Assembly: GCF_004337985.1 (NCBI RefSeq) | Contig: NC_043744.1 | Coordinates: 4,685,417 to 4,749,416, forward strand | Origin: Pyricularia pennisetigena | Lineage: Eukaryota > Ascomycota > Sordariomycetes > Magnaporthales > Pyriculariaceae | Direction of reading: 5' to 3' | DNA length: 64,000 nt | Part shown: piece after piece, positions 22,467-32,404 of the stretch | Layout: each line of letters starts with the position of its first letter | Position numbering within the stretch: the first letter of the stretch is position 1 | Position numbers and translations under genes: made by a program | The notes under the pieces: generated by a model | The model's database searches: none | What the model was told of the DNA's origin: nothing | Seen by the model: the letters and a program-made list of their open reading frames with translations, nothing else

Positions 22467-23429
22467 TTAGTCTTCGTGTGTGACTGCCATATCTAGAACC
22501 TCAACGCGGCCCTGCCCCCTGGTCTCGTTGCCAATGAAGTCGGACACAGCCTTGAACGCCCCAGGTTCTACGAAGCCAGTGACTTCCCATTCCGAACCAA
22601 CCACGTCCTGATTTTCGACCTGCTCGATGTAGCCCAATATCTTGTCCTTGACGGTTCCTGGTGCCTTTTGCTCGCCATCCTCAGTCTTGGGAGCTTTGAC
22701 AGCCTGCTTGAGTACGCTCGTGGGGCAGGCTATCCTGAGCCGCATTCTGGCGCGAGCGACGGGGATAGGCTGGTGGGCTATCAGTGCCTTCATGGCTTCC
22801 AGCGCCTGGAGCTTCGCGTTCTTGGTGGTGACGACGCCAGTCCAGATGGGTTTCGAGGTCTTGCCGCCGGTGGCCTCTCCGTTCTCGGAAGCGGCGGCGG
22901 TGGTAGGCGTGGCGGTGCCGCTACTAGTCTCCGTCTTACCGTCAGCAGCGGACTTGTTTTGTTGCTGTTGCTGCTGCTGTTGGGTGTGGGCCTGGGAGCT
23001 GAGCATGTCCAGGGCCTTTTCTATCATGCCGGTGGTGTAAACGCGCTTGGTCCTCGGGTCGACGAGCTTGCTGGCCACGATACCGACGACTTCGTTGTGG
23101 ACGCGCTCCAGCTGCTGCGCTCGCTCCTTCTCGCCGACTTGTATGTCGCCCTTATTTAGTATCTCGAGGATGACGTCGGCGACGGGGACGTCCTTGCCAA
23201 AGGCCTTGGCCAGGTCTGCCGAGGGCGCCGTCTGGCCCTTGCTGACGTTGAGAAAGACATTGGGGATCTGCAGGACGTTGTCCAGGTCCGTCTCGATGCC
23301 TGAGCGCCACTCGAGCACCTTGTTCTTGTAGCATGCGATCTCGAAACGCTTCTTGCCCTTCTTGAGCCGCACGAGCGAGACGTTTGTCAGCTTGATCTGG
23401 TTGGAGGGTTGATTTATTTGCCGCGACAT
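22467..23429 (-). CDS. SDO1: ribosome maturation protein Sdo1/SBDS
   Basis: This single-exon gene encodes 320 residues. SBDS works with the GTPase Efl1 to release Tif6 (eIF6) from pre-60S subunits in the cytoplasm. Domain I is clear (NQPSNQIKLTNVSLVRLKKG, then FEIACYKNKV, NVFLNVSKGQ), followed by the helical domain II with ILNKGDIQVGEKER and KRVYTTGMIEKAL. Domain III runs from about IPVARARMRLRIAC to the end. Yeast Sdo1 is 250 residues; the excess here is mainly an insert of about 50 residues after domain II, with eight consecutive glutamines and a Ser/Thr/Ala/Gly-rich stretch. The ATG gives MSRQ before the usual N-terminus. The 5' leader, upstream of 23429, is pyrimidine-rich. Confidence 0.97.
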   Translation of the reverse strand: MSRQINQPSNQIKLTNVSLVRLKKGKKRFEIACYKNKVLEWRSGIETDLDNVLQIPNVFLNVSKGQTAPSADLAKAFGKDVPVADVILEILNKGDIQVGEKERAQQLERVHNEVVGIVASKLVDPRTKRVYTTGMIEKALDMLSSQAHTQQQQQQQQNKSAADGKTETSSGTATPTTAAASENGEATGGKTSKPIWTGVVTTKNAKLQALEAMKALIAHQPIPVARARMRLRIACPTSVLKQAVKAPKTEDGEQKAPGTVKDKILGYIEQVENQDVVGSEWEVTGFVEPGAFKAVSDFIGNETRGQGRVEVLDMAVTHED

Positions 23430-24726
23430 GACTGCTGTATCTAGGGTGATTAGGCTTGAAGGTGACGGGGATGTAGCGGCCCTTTTCTTTGGGGGATTGC
23501 CTAACCAGTGAGGCGTCCAAAGAAGTATGTAGACACCTCAGGTAGTAGGCAGGCAAGGGATAATAGAGGAGGGGTTGATCCGCTTGTTGGCTGACGTTTT
23601 CCCCCGTTTCCCTTCCTGCTAGACCTAGATTGAAAAGGACGTTCGCCCTTAATTTTTCAGCAAAAAGGCGGCGCAATGAACCTAGATAAATGAACGAGCC
23701 AGATCTTTACAGAAGCTGCATGTTATTCTATTGACTATCGATTTGTTGTTGAATTTCACGTCATGCTGGGCACCGAGCAACTGGCTTTTGCCCCTCCATG
23801 ACCGTTCTCCACATGGCGAGTGCTTTTAGCGGGAAAAAAACTGCCTTCTCCAAACAAAATGACTGCGACATGAGCTGCTATGGTTCATCCATGGCAAAAC
23901 AACAATGGTGGCAAGGGGTTAATAAATTCGATTGACATACCCTGACCAAATCGGTCTAGGCAGGTAAATGTCTGGCGCGAAGAACTTTGATTTGACTCTT
24001 TTCTAAATCTCTACCTAGGACGCTACCTTGTCGCTTGGGCTACCCAACCTTTCGCATATTAGTAAGAATAGGATTGGCAATAGTAAAGTATGCAGATTGC
24101 TCCAGGCAACGCGAACCGAATCGTCAGTATGAGGCTTCTTGATTGGGCCTCTCCTCTTTGCGTACCTTGCCTACTTGGCGATAGAGGTTATTAGCTATCA
24201 GGGTATCTCGCGACTTATCTGACTCGGGCGTCGCGTGATCCCAGTTAGCAGATCATTGGCTGAGGCACGTGGACACCCACCCACCCGCCTCCGGTAGTGC
24301 GCCCTCATTCGCCAGGGTTACGGCGCCACTTCCCCCCAGATGGCAGAGAATCCAGTGATGACGCTAGGTTGTCGGGCCAAACCTAAACAGCAAGGCCGAG
24401 CTCGTTTCGAGGGGCGGGCGCCAACTGCGAACCTCAGGTACGTACCTACCGTGCCTAGGTACGTAACCTCGGGGTTGGTTGAGCTACCTACCTCCCTACA
24501 TCTTGAGCTCCAAGCTCTCCCTCCTTCTTCCACATCCCATCCCATCTTTTCTCTCTTTCCATCCATCAATCACGCTTCAGTTTGATTGGGTTCTTCGACC
24601 AATCCGACTTTTTTTATTATTCCATCACCTCAGGCTCCGGTCATTTATTGACTTGCAGTGCAAGTCGCCCGATTCGGAGTGAGCTATTATCCATCAATCA
24701 ACTCGCAACCCCGACAGCCTACAATC
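23430..24726. promoter_or_regulatory. shared upstream region of SDO1 and carboxypeptidase Y
   Basis: This 1.3-kb stretch separates the divergently transcribed SDO1 and carboxypeptidase Y genes and has no supported coding exon. It contains a perfect 12-bp palindrome AGGTACGTACCT at 24436-24447, followed by CCTAGG and another TACGTA. A long CT-rich tract at 24480-24570 precedes the carboxypeptidase start, typical of fungal core promoters. Confidence 0.5.
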
Positions 24727-26456
24727 ATGAGAATAGCTACATCGACGCTGCTAGTCGGCGCCGCATCGGCAGCCTTCGCGCCCCAGGATGGCGCCCAGCA
24801 TGTGCTGAATGGCTTCGACTCCGTAAGGTCGGCCGCCGACTCTCTCCAGAAGCCACTCCAGACATTTGAGGAGGCCGTCGCCAGCATGACTTCCGAGGCC
24901 AAGGCAAACTGGGAGCACCTCAAGCTGCTCGTTCCTGACGCCGAGGAGCAGGCCAAGACCTTCTTCCCCAAGAAGCCCAAGCCTGCTAGCCGCAAGCCTG
25001 ACAGTGCCTGGGATCACATCGTCAAGGGCGCCGACATCCAGGCCATGTGGGTCGAGGGCGCCACCACTGAAGAGAAGCACCGCAAGATTGACGGCAAGCT
25101 TGACAACTACAACCTCCGTGCCCGGTCTGTTGACCCGTCCAAGCTGGGCGTCGACACGGTGAAGCAGTATAGCGGTTACCTCGATGACGAGGCCAACGAC
25201 AAGCACCTCTTCTACTGTGAGTCCAATCCACCTAACACAACAACTTTCGAGCTCGAGCTAACCGCCCATATCTTTGACCAATCTCAGGGTTTTTCGAGTC
25301 GAGGAATGACCCCAAGAACGATCCCGTCGTGCTTTGGCTCAACGGTGGCCCGGGCTGTTCATCGCTTACTGGGCTGCTATTTGAGCTTGGCCCTGGTGCA
25401 ATCAACGACAAGATCGAGATCGTCCACAACCCATACGCATGGAACAACAACGCTTCAGTCATCTTCCTTGACCAGCCCGTCAACGTCGGTTACTCGTACT
25501 CTGGTGGCTCGGTTAGCAACACCGTGGCCGCCGGAAAGGACATCTATGCCCTCCTGACTCTCTTTTTCCACCAGTTCCCCGAGTATGCGAAGCAGGACTT
25601 CCACATCGCCGGCGAGTCGTACGCTGGTCACTACATTCCCGTCTTCGCTTCGGAAATTCTGTCGCACAAGAAGCGCAACATCAATCTCAAATCAGTCCTT
25701 ATTGGCAACGGCTTGACGGACGGCCTTACCCAGTACGAGTACTATCGTCCCATGGCCTGTGGCGAGGGTGGCTGGAAGGCAGTTCTCAGCGAGTCTGACT
25801 GCCAGGCAATGGACAACGCCCTGCCCCGATGCCAGTCCATGATCCAGAACTGCTACGACAGCGGCAGCGTCTGGTCGTGCGTTCCCGCATCCATCTACTG
25901 CAACAACGCCATGATCGCCCCCTACCAGCGCACCGGCCGCAACGTCTACGACATCCGCGGCCCCTGCAAGGACAGCTCAAACCTGTGCTACCCTGAGCTT
26001 GGCTACATCTCTGAATACCTCAACCGCCGCGAGGTAATGGAGGCTCTCGGCGCCGAGGTCAGCTCGTACGATTCGTGCAACTTTGACATCAACCGCAACT
26101 TCCTTTTCCAGGGCGACTGGATGCAGCCATACCACCGTCTCGTGCCCGAGATCCTCAACCAGATCCCTGTCCTCATCTACGCTGGCGATGCCGATTACAT
26201 TTGCAACTGGCTCGGCAACCAGGGCTGGACCGAGGCTCTCGAGTGGAAGGGCAAGAAGGACTACAACCGCGCCGAGTATAGCCCTCTCACCCTGGCCTCA
26301 GCCCATGACGTTAAGCCATACGGCAAGGTCAAGTCGAGTGGCAACTTCACCTTCATGAAGATCTTTGAGGCTGGCCACATGGTTCCGTACGACCAGGCCG
26401 AGCCATCCGTTGACTTTGTCAACAGGTGGTTGGCTGGTGAGTGGTTTGCTGCTTGA
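24727..26456 (+). CDS. cpyA: carboxypeptidase Y, vacuolar serine carboxypeptidase
   Basis: Two exons (24727-25216, 25288-26456) joined by a 71-nt intron encode 552 residues. The enzyme removes C-terminal residues from peptides in the vacuole. A signal peptide (residues 1-18, ending ASAAFA) and a charged propeptide of about 120 residues precede the mature region beginning near [14 protein letters not shown]. The substrate-binding motif [10 protein letters not shown] spans 180-189. The S10-family catalytic triad is Ser274 in GESYAGHY, Asp466 in GDADYICNW and His527 in [10 protein letters not shown]. Many paired cysteines and N-glycosylation sites (NNAS, NFT) fit a secreted or vacuolar protein. 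The ATG at 24727 is chosen because it starts the signal peptide; the open frame extends further upstream to 24658, but that part is unlike a protein. Confidence 0.97.
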
Positions 26457-27160
26457 ATGGGGATGCTGAGCTAAGAGGGAGCGTTTTTATACCTTCGTTG
26501 TTTACTTGCTCGAAGAAAGTCTACCCACTCCTGTGTATCGTCATAGTCTTGACTTGGTTTAGGATCGGGCTGTAAATTGGTGGTTCAATTGCACTCTGGA
26601 TTGTGGACATTGGTGTAAAGAGCATAACCTTTCTATCTCTCAAGAGTGTATTCTCCCCTAGATTGTATTCATTAAGATTGATCAAGACAAAATTTTGCAA
26701 ACAGAAGCCGCGGCGGACATGGCCAAACACCCATCATCCCATGTTAGTATTCCGCATTAGCATAGGCGGTAGCATACGTGTTAGTACTCATGGCCCATCA
26801 GAAGAACTCCTCGAGCTAACATGTCATCTCGACCTGTCACTATCTGGTCCCTTACTGAACGCATGTCTGAAAATCAATAGGATGATTGGTGATCCACAAC
26901 GTTCAATTTCTCATGTTAAGAACATGGTATCATACAAAGGTCGACGCGCAGAGGACCCTCTCTGCCTCCTGAAAACAAACAATAAGTAGGTCCGTCAACT
27001 CCTGTACACCAGGCGGCCCTGCCCCCGCCGTTACTATTCTTTGACCAGACTCCTTCATTCCATGCTCCCCAGCCATGCCACAAGGGGAATATTGATTTTT
27101 TACCTGTCACATGCGCAACGGCCGGGGCAATGCCAGGCCTCATCAGCACAGCCGATCTCG

Positions 27161-27185
27161 AAAAAAAAAAAAAAAAAAAAAAAAA
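27161..27185 (+). repeat. poly(A) run, 25 nt
   Basis: This is an uninterrupted run of 25 A followed by TCTATATAAATAG. It is intergenic and no element is recognised next to it. Confidence 0.9.
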
Positions 27186-27625
27186 TCTATATAAATAGTA
27201 CATCCCAACCGGTTCTCGCTAGGGGATAAAAGGGAAAGTAAAAATACGGGACTCATCGAAGGTTTGTCGGGGATGTGGTCAGTTTCCAGAACAAGCAGCC
27301 GAGGAGCCTTTAGCTACCATCCTTCCTCCCAGCAAAACTCTCCGAAACGCTGTGTACAACACACGGCACAAGAGTATCTCAGCAAATGGTGGGTCAATGT
27401 AAAGCCACTCCAGCATGTTCGCGAGTGTGCGTGCCATCATGTTCATGATTCGACAATAATAAGAGCAAGGAGTCAGTCGGTAGACTGAGCTCATAGATTG
27501 CTATATCTCAGGCACGGGCACAGTTCAGGTCCCACTTTCTGACTACGCCTCGTGCCAGTATGGCAAAGTTATGCGCCACGGAGTTAATGAGCATAGCAGA
27601 GTCCTTTTTTGTGGACTTAGCGACA

Positions 27626-27919
27626 TTAAGGACCTGGAGATCCTGGTCTTGGGCCAGATTTAACCTTCAAGCTGGCAAGGTGGAGCAGCCTCAAGCGACC
27701 TTCTGACGCGAGACTCTTGAGCAGTGAGCCGTGCTTCTTGGCCTTCAAAGACTCTTCTTGGGTTGGCTCAGACACCTCGAAATGCTGTATATGGGGTATA
27801 TGGGAAGTAGCGGCCGATGAAGATATGCCAACAGGACCCCGTGCTTCAGGTGCACTTGAATGAACAGTACTAGTGAAAATTTCTTCGTTGCAGCCTACCG
27901 ACAAATTCTTTTGGTCTCC
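27626..27919 (-). other. open frame continuing the phosphodiesterase frame after its stop
   Basis: Immediately after the TGA at 27920-27922 the same frame stays open for about 97 codons to a stop at 27626. The translated composition is protein-like, with a charged segment containing EPTQEESLKAKKHGSLLKSL. It could be joined by removing a 66-nt intron with a GTGCAAGT donor just after 27960 and a TAG acceptor near 27895, which keeps phase and removes the TGA. The donor is weak and no clear branch site is visible, so the extension stays unproven. Confidence 0.35.
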
Positions 27920-30860
27920 TCAACCAGCAGTGTCGGCAGCCGATAACGGTGGACTTGCACCTCTGTGACGTCGAAAGAAGGTGAAAGCATTCATTCTGAA
28001 CCTGCTTGATTTCTTCTTGAGCGTGCCCCCTTCAACGGATAGCTTGCCGTTCGGCGATGTGGAATGAGTGTCATCCTCAACCGAGTGCGACGGGCTGATC
28101 TCGAGTCTTGAATCAGAGTGGCTCTTGTGGTTTAATCTCGCTGGCAGTGGGTGCTTGTTGGCGTGTGGCTCGTCCGGAGCTGTAACCATAGTGGCAGGAA
28201 CGCTGACGGGTCGATCCAAAGATTCCTGGCTGAGAATGCTAGTACCTTGCGTGCTAGGCGAAAGTGGCATCTTGCCCGTGGTTGCGCTCGTTGCCTGAGA
28301 GGCCCAGTCGCCTGTACCCGGTGCCGATGCGCTCCCATCCGTCGCTTCACTGCAGCGCTGTTTTCGAGACGTGCATGGACGGCTCTCTTGCATGTTGAAC
28401 GGGTCGCTTGCTGCAAAATCAGCGACTGCTTCAAACTCACTCGTAGTACCGTTGACCTCTTTGTACTGGTTGTACGGTTCAGGTATATGTGCGGGCTTGG
28501 ACTTTGGGTTGGTCTCGGGCTTCTCTTCAGCGTTGGTGTGTCGCCTTAGTGCGTGTTCTGCCGAAATATCGTTCTTGCTATGTCCATCTGATGTTTCGAC
28601 TGCATATTCAGCCTCTGCGGGAATCACGACGCTCATAGTCTTTGGTGATAGCGTCGGTTCCCTCGCAGCCTTTGGTCTGTCATGTCTCGACTGCTCGTCC
28701 ATAATCATCTGGTCAAACAAAGCCTTGTTGATCTCCAGCTCATCAACGCAATATTGCATTGCCGGGAGGATATCGGCAACTCCTTGGAAAAGTGGGATGG
28801 CGAACAGGTTCATAAAGCCCAGTTGCGCCTTTGAGAGAGAAATCACGTCTTTCTTTGGTGGTGCCATGAGCGAAGATTGAATACCAAGATCGGTTTCCAT
28901 CGAAGCTTGGCGGGAAAACTCATCGGATAGGATGTGCGTCCACTTCAAAGCTGTGTCATGCTTTCGTGCCTAGCAAAGGGTTTAAGTGTGAGCCTCCAGC
29001 AACGCAACCAAGGTCCTAGAGGCTTTCAATGATACGTACCACATTGCTTATATCAGCACACTTGATCAAAATAGCGCAAGCCAGTGCCTTGTGCTCTTCG
29101 ATCATGCGTCCATTCCACCCCTCTATTGCATTATCCTCATGCAGCTTCTCCTGGAGGTCGCCGAGTTTCTTCATGTAGTCAAAGTGGAGCCCCATATCAG
29201 TGGCCAGGATCGAACTAATCATCAGGTTTCGCATTTGCAAGTCTTCAAAGGCAGCTGGCCAGTATCTCCGCAAAATTTGTGAATAAGCTGCACAATGAAA
29301 CGACTCCAAAACGGAGCGGTCGTTATAAAGCTGGGCAAGAGGTGCGTTGAGCGTCACCAAAAAGCCGTTGTTGACTCCCGGGTGCCCAACATCATGTCCG
29401 ACAGCCGTAACAAGCAGCGTCAGTGCTTCAAAAGGCTTCAAGAGTGTGGCTATGGGAGATGTTGGCTGTGGAGTGGCCGTGTAGTCGTCGCTGCGAGGCG
29501 GATATGGTGGTAGCGAGCCAATCTGTACCAAGAAGTTAAAGGTGGCCTGCAAAACATCGATAACGTGCCGAAAATTATGGTATGGCACAAAATTATTGTA
29601 AGCTGCACGACACGCGATCAGGAAAGTCGATAGTTGGTCTGTTCAGCATGCAGCCAAAGAAAAGCGGTCAGCAGGTTAACAATGCAAATAGGCGCACTCG
29701 TTTACCACAAAAGGTATACACCTGGTCAGTCTTTCGATATTAGAAAAACTCACCGGTTGACATTCGCCAGCGCTCAAGCTCCGGCATGGCAAGGGCATGT
29801 TTTAGCATCAGCGTCGCCGCCACTATCAATTCGTCGTCACTAAAGTCGTGTGCGCAGAAATGCCACCGAGAGACAGCCTTGGCAATTTGCGACCGGCGAT
29901 CCTGGGACACTGAGATCCTAACGTTCGACACCCGATCGTCTTGATCATCCCCTGGACGGCAAATGCGCCCCATAAGGCTTGAAACCATGTCTTCCCTGAG
30001 GTAAGCGTACGGCTTTGCATCGTCTACGCCAACCCAAGACCGCTTGCGCCCACGCTTCAATTCCAATACAGCTTGTCTTTGCTTGGAGGCCTCCTTGTAT
30101 GCCTGATATGCATGCACCTGTATTGAGGTTACGCACTGGAGGGGTTTGACCATGACATCTGTTGCGCCCAGGTCCAGACAATACTTGAAAAGACCGAGGT
30201 CAACCGAACCTTGGGGTTTTGTCGGTATCCGACCGGATTGCTCACGTATCGAAGCCTGAGTGACATCGGCTGATGATTCGTCTGGGTCAGAAGGACCGAC
30301 AAGTGGAATTGGTACGACTAAACTGGACACATTACGCAGATGAGACTCCGAAACAATCCTCTGCAGTAGTTTTGTGCCGTACAGATCCTCATCGTTGGAG
30401 GTATGCGAAAATTCATCGTCCAGCGCTTCGGTCGTCCGCGAAGGTGTTCTAGGCCGTGAACGTGAGCGGGAGCGGGGCCTATCTTCGGGCGTTGGCTCGT
30501 TTTCGGAGACATCAATTAGGACAATCGTGGGTTTTGTCTCGATGATTGAATGGTCGAGCAAGTCGAAGAGCTGGGTCAAGCATGACGCTCCAGTTGCGAC
30601 GAGATGGACTGCCGTTGTAAATGGTCAGGTCGCGTGTGCGCAAGGGTATGGGGGACCTTCTGCAAAGGCGGGGGAAACTAACCATCACCGATGAACTTTA
30701 AAAGCAGTTGAACGTTTTCCTTGAGTGCCTGAGTCTCATAATCCGAGAGCCCGGCCAATGGATTCTCAGTTCCGTCGGAATTGTACGATGAAGCGCGAAC
30801 GATCCTGTCTTGACGGATGGACCGATCAACGTATATCAAATTGCAGGCAGCATTCTCCAT
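27920..30860 (-). CDS. pdeH: class I cyclic nucleotide phosphodiesterase with receiver-like N-terminus
   Basis: Four exons (30860-30683, 30608-29754, 29638-29040, 28969-27920) sum to 2682 nt, encoding 893 residues. The enzyme hydrolyses cAMP to AMP and lowers PKA signalling. The catalytic domain (about 330-640) carries the PDEase signature YHNFRH (364-369), the metal-binding pair VGHDVGH (His426, Asp427) and KCADISN (Asp540), completed by ARKHD across the last intron. Residues 1-220 look like a receiver domain: IYVDR near residue 10, IVLIDVS (Asp92) and GATDVMVKP (Lys214), with an Arg/Ser-rich insert. The C-terminal 250 residues are disordered. The start at 30860 is the first ATG in a frame closed by a stop near 30959; an extra upstream exon is possible. 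It corresponds to the high-affinity PdeH class described in rice blast fungus. Confidence 0.93.
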
Positions 30861-31800
30861 CGCGGGCCCAAAGAGCGTCCAGTCATAAGACTGGGAGCGC
30901 CTTTTGACAGCCACGGGTGGGATTGCGATACTGGCAAAAGCCAGAGCCTGTAGATTTTACTCGCCGAAGGTCCGAACGAGCGTGGGCGCCTGAGGGATGT
31001 TCTGTTGTGAATTTTTTTCTAATTTTGGCAAGGCGTAAAACGGCTTTGCTGAAACGGACCGTAAGGCTCCCAAAGTCAGTTCCAGGCTGTGTGATGGGTG
31101 GATTCTTTAGACAGGCTGATCGCAGCAGAACGACAAAAGCGACAAGGTGACGACAGTGAACCAGCGCATTCGTAATGATGTTGATCGGTTAAAAAGATTC
31201 CGAGGGCCACGGCCGACGGAAGTCTCGTCGAGTGCTAATTGGGTACAAGTTCGCAGTGTGCACAGGCCGTCGCAGGCCCAGGGGTTTCGACTCTAATGTT
31301 GCGCGAAACCGGTCGTCGCACCGGAAATTGAAACCCCGGGGTGATCGCGACGAAGACCGTCTGTCTGGATTGAGCGGTCGGAGCCGAAAAAGTCGTGATC
31401 AGATCAGGATCGGAAGGCAGGTAGGTCAGGTAAAGGTAGGCGAGCCTTGGCGAGGCGCAATTGACTGAGTCTATGGGCGGGCCCAAGTCACGAATGTTGT
31501 GGTAGAGTCTGCGCCAGGGCGCGAAGATTAAACGTCAGTCCAGTCCAACTCGATTTGGTAAGCAATCCAGACTCGTCCTTGCTCGCGGTAAGTACAAGTG
31601 ATGAGTTCAAGGCGAACGAATGTAAGGTGGTGGTGTGGGTGACAGTCGTGGTAAAACAAGATATTTCTTGCTGCCTTCAAGGCCTTCTCCCTCTGATCTT
31701 CCTACGACGGATGGGCGGAGCAACAACGTACAGCGGTCGAGTATGTAATGAGTGAACAGGCTGAAGTCGGCAGTGATGAGTACAGATTTTCGTGGGTTGC

Positions 31801-31865
31801 GGAAAAAAAAAAAATAACCAAAAAAGAAAAAAAGAAAAAGAAAAAAAAGAGAAAAAAAAAAAGAA
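31801..31865 (+). repeat. A-rich purine tract
   Basis: About 65 nt of almost pure A and G, with several A runs of 4-12 nt. It lies about 0.95 kb upstream of the phosphodiesterase start and is a T/C tract on the sense strand of that gene. Confidence 0.8.
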
Positions 31866-32125
31866 AGTAAAAAGACAACGTAGAGGTAGCGTCGAATTGA
31901 ATTGAGCCGAACAAAGCGGGAAGCAGAAACAGGAACCTAGAACTAGGCACGGGCAAGTTTGGACTGGAGAATTTGCGATAGTGGTACCATGCTGGTGCTT
32001 GATCTGTCCGCGGGTCTCAATCGTGCTGGGCACTGGGCACGGAGTGGAGAGGCCGAGGTGAAAGTGAACTGCTCGCTCGAGGGATCAATTGATTGAGCGT
32101 TGCAAGCAAGTGTATGGGTGCGCAG

Positions 32126-32155
32126 GTGCAGTGCGGTGCGGTGCGGTGCGGTGCA
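32126..32155 (+). repeat. (GTGCG)n pentanucleotide repeat
   Basis: Four perfect GTGCG units are bounded on each side by a GTGCA variant, six units in all. The array is intergenic. Confidence 0.9.
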
Positions 32156-32368
32156 GAGGCCACACCTAAACTAGCAGCATGGCAGGTGGGTGTCTCGCCA
32201 GCCTGTGGATCCCTGGGCAGGCTACCTTATCTAAACTAGTCTAGGCAGGTAGATGAAAAGGTAAGGGACCAGCCAAGGAAAGGTACAGGAACTTGCCTCC
32301 GACGCACGCCTGGGATTTCCGATATAGACAACAATACCTACCTGTATGGGTAGGTCGGTACATTAGTC

Positions 32369-32404
32369 GGTAGGTAGGTAGGTAGGTAGATAGGTAGACA
32401 GGTA
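32369..32404 (+). repeat. (GGTA)n tetranucleotide repeat
   Basis: This is a run of nine GGTA-type units with GATA and GACA variants towards the right end. The same unit occurs in shorter runs across the intergenic parts of this window. Confidence 0.9.

Larger units (their letters stand above)
26457..27919. other. intergenic region between convergent genes
   Basis: This stretch contains the 3' ends of carboxypeptidase Y (+) and the phosphodiesterase (-). No independent gene is supported. It holds a 25-nt A run at 27161-27185 and, at 27626-27919, an open frame continuing that of the phosphodiesterase after its stop codon, described separately. Confidence 0.55.

Noticed and set aside
30861..30914. 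Upstream GTG start for the phosphodiesterase
   Set aside because: Eukaryotic genes rarely start at GTG; the first ATG, at 30860, lies just before the conserved CNLIYVDR and is a better start, though an extra 5' exon is still possible.
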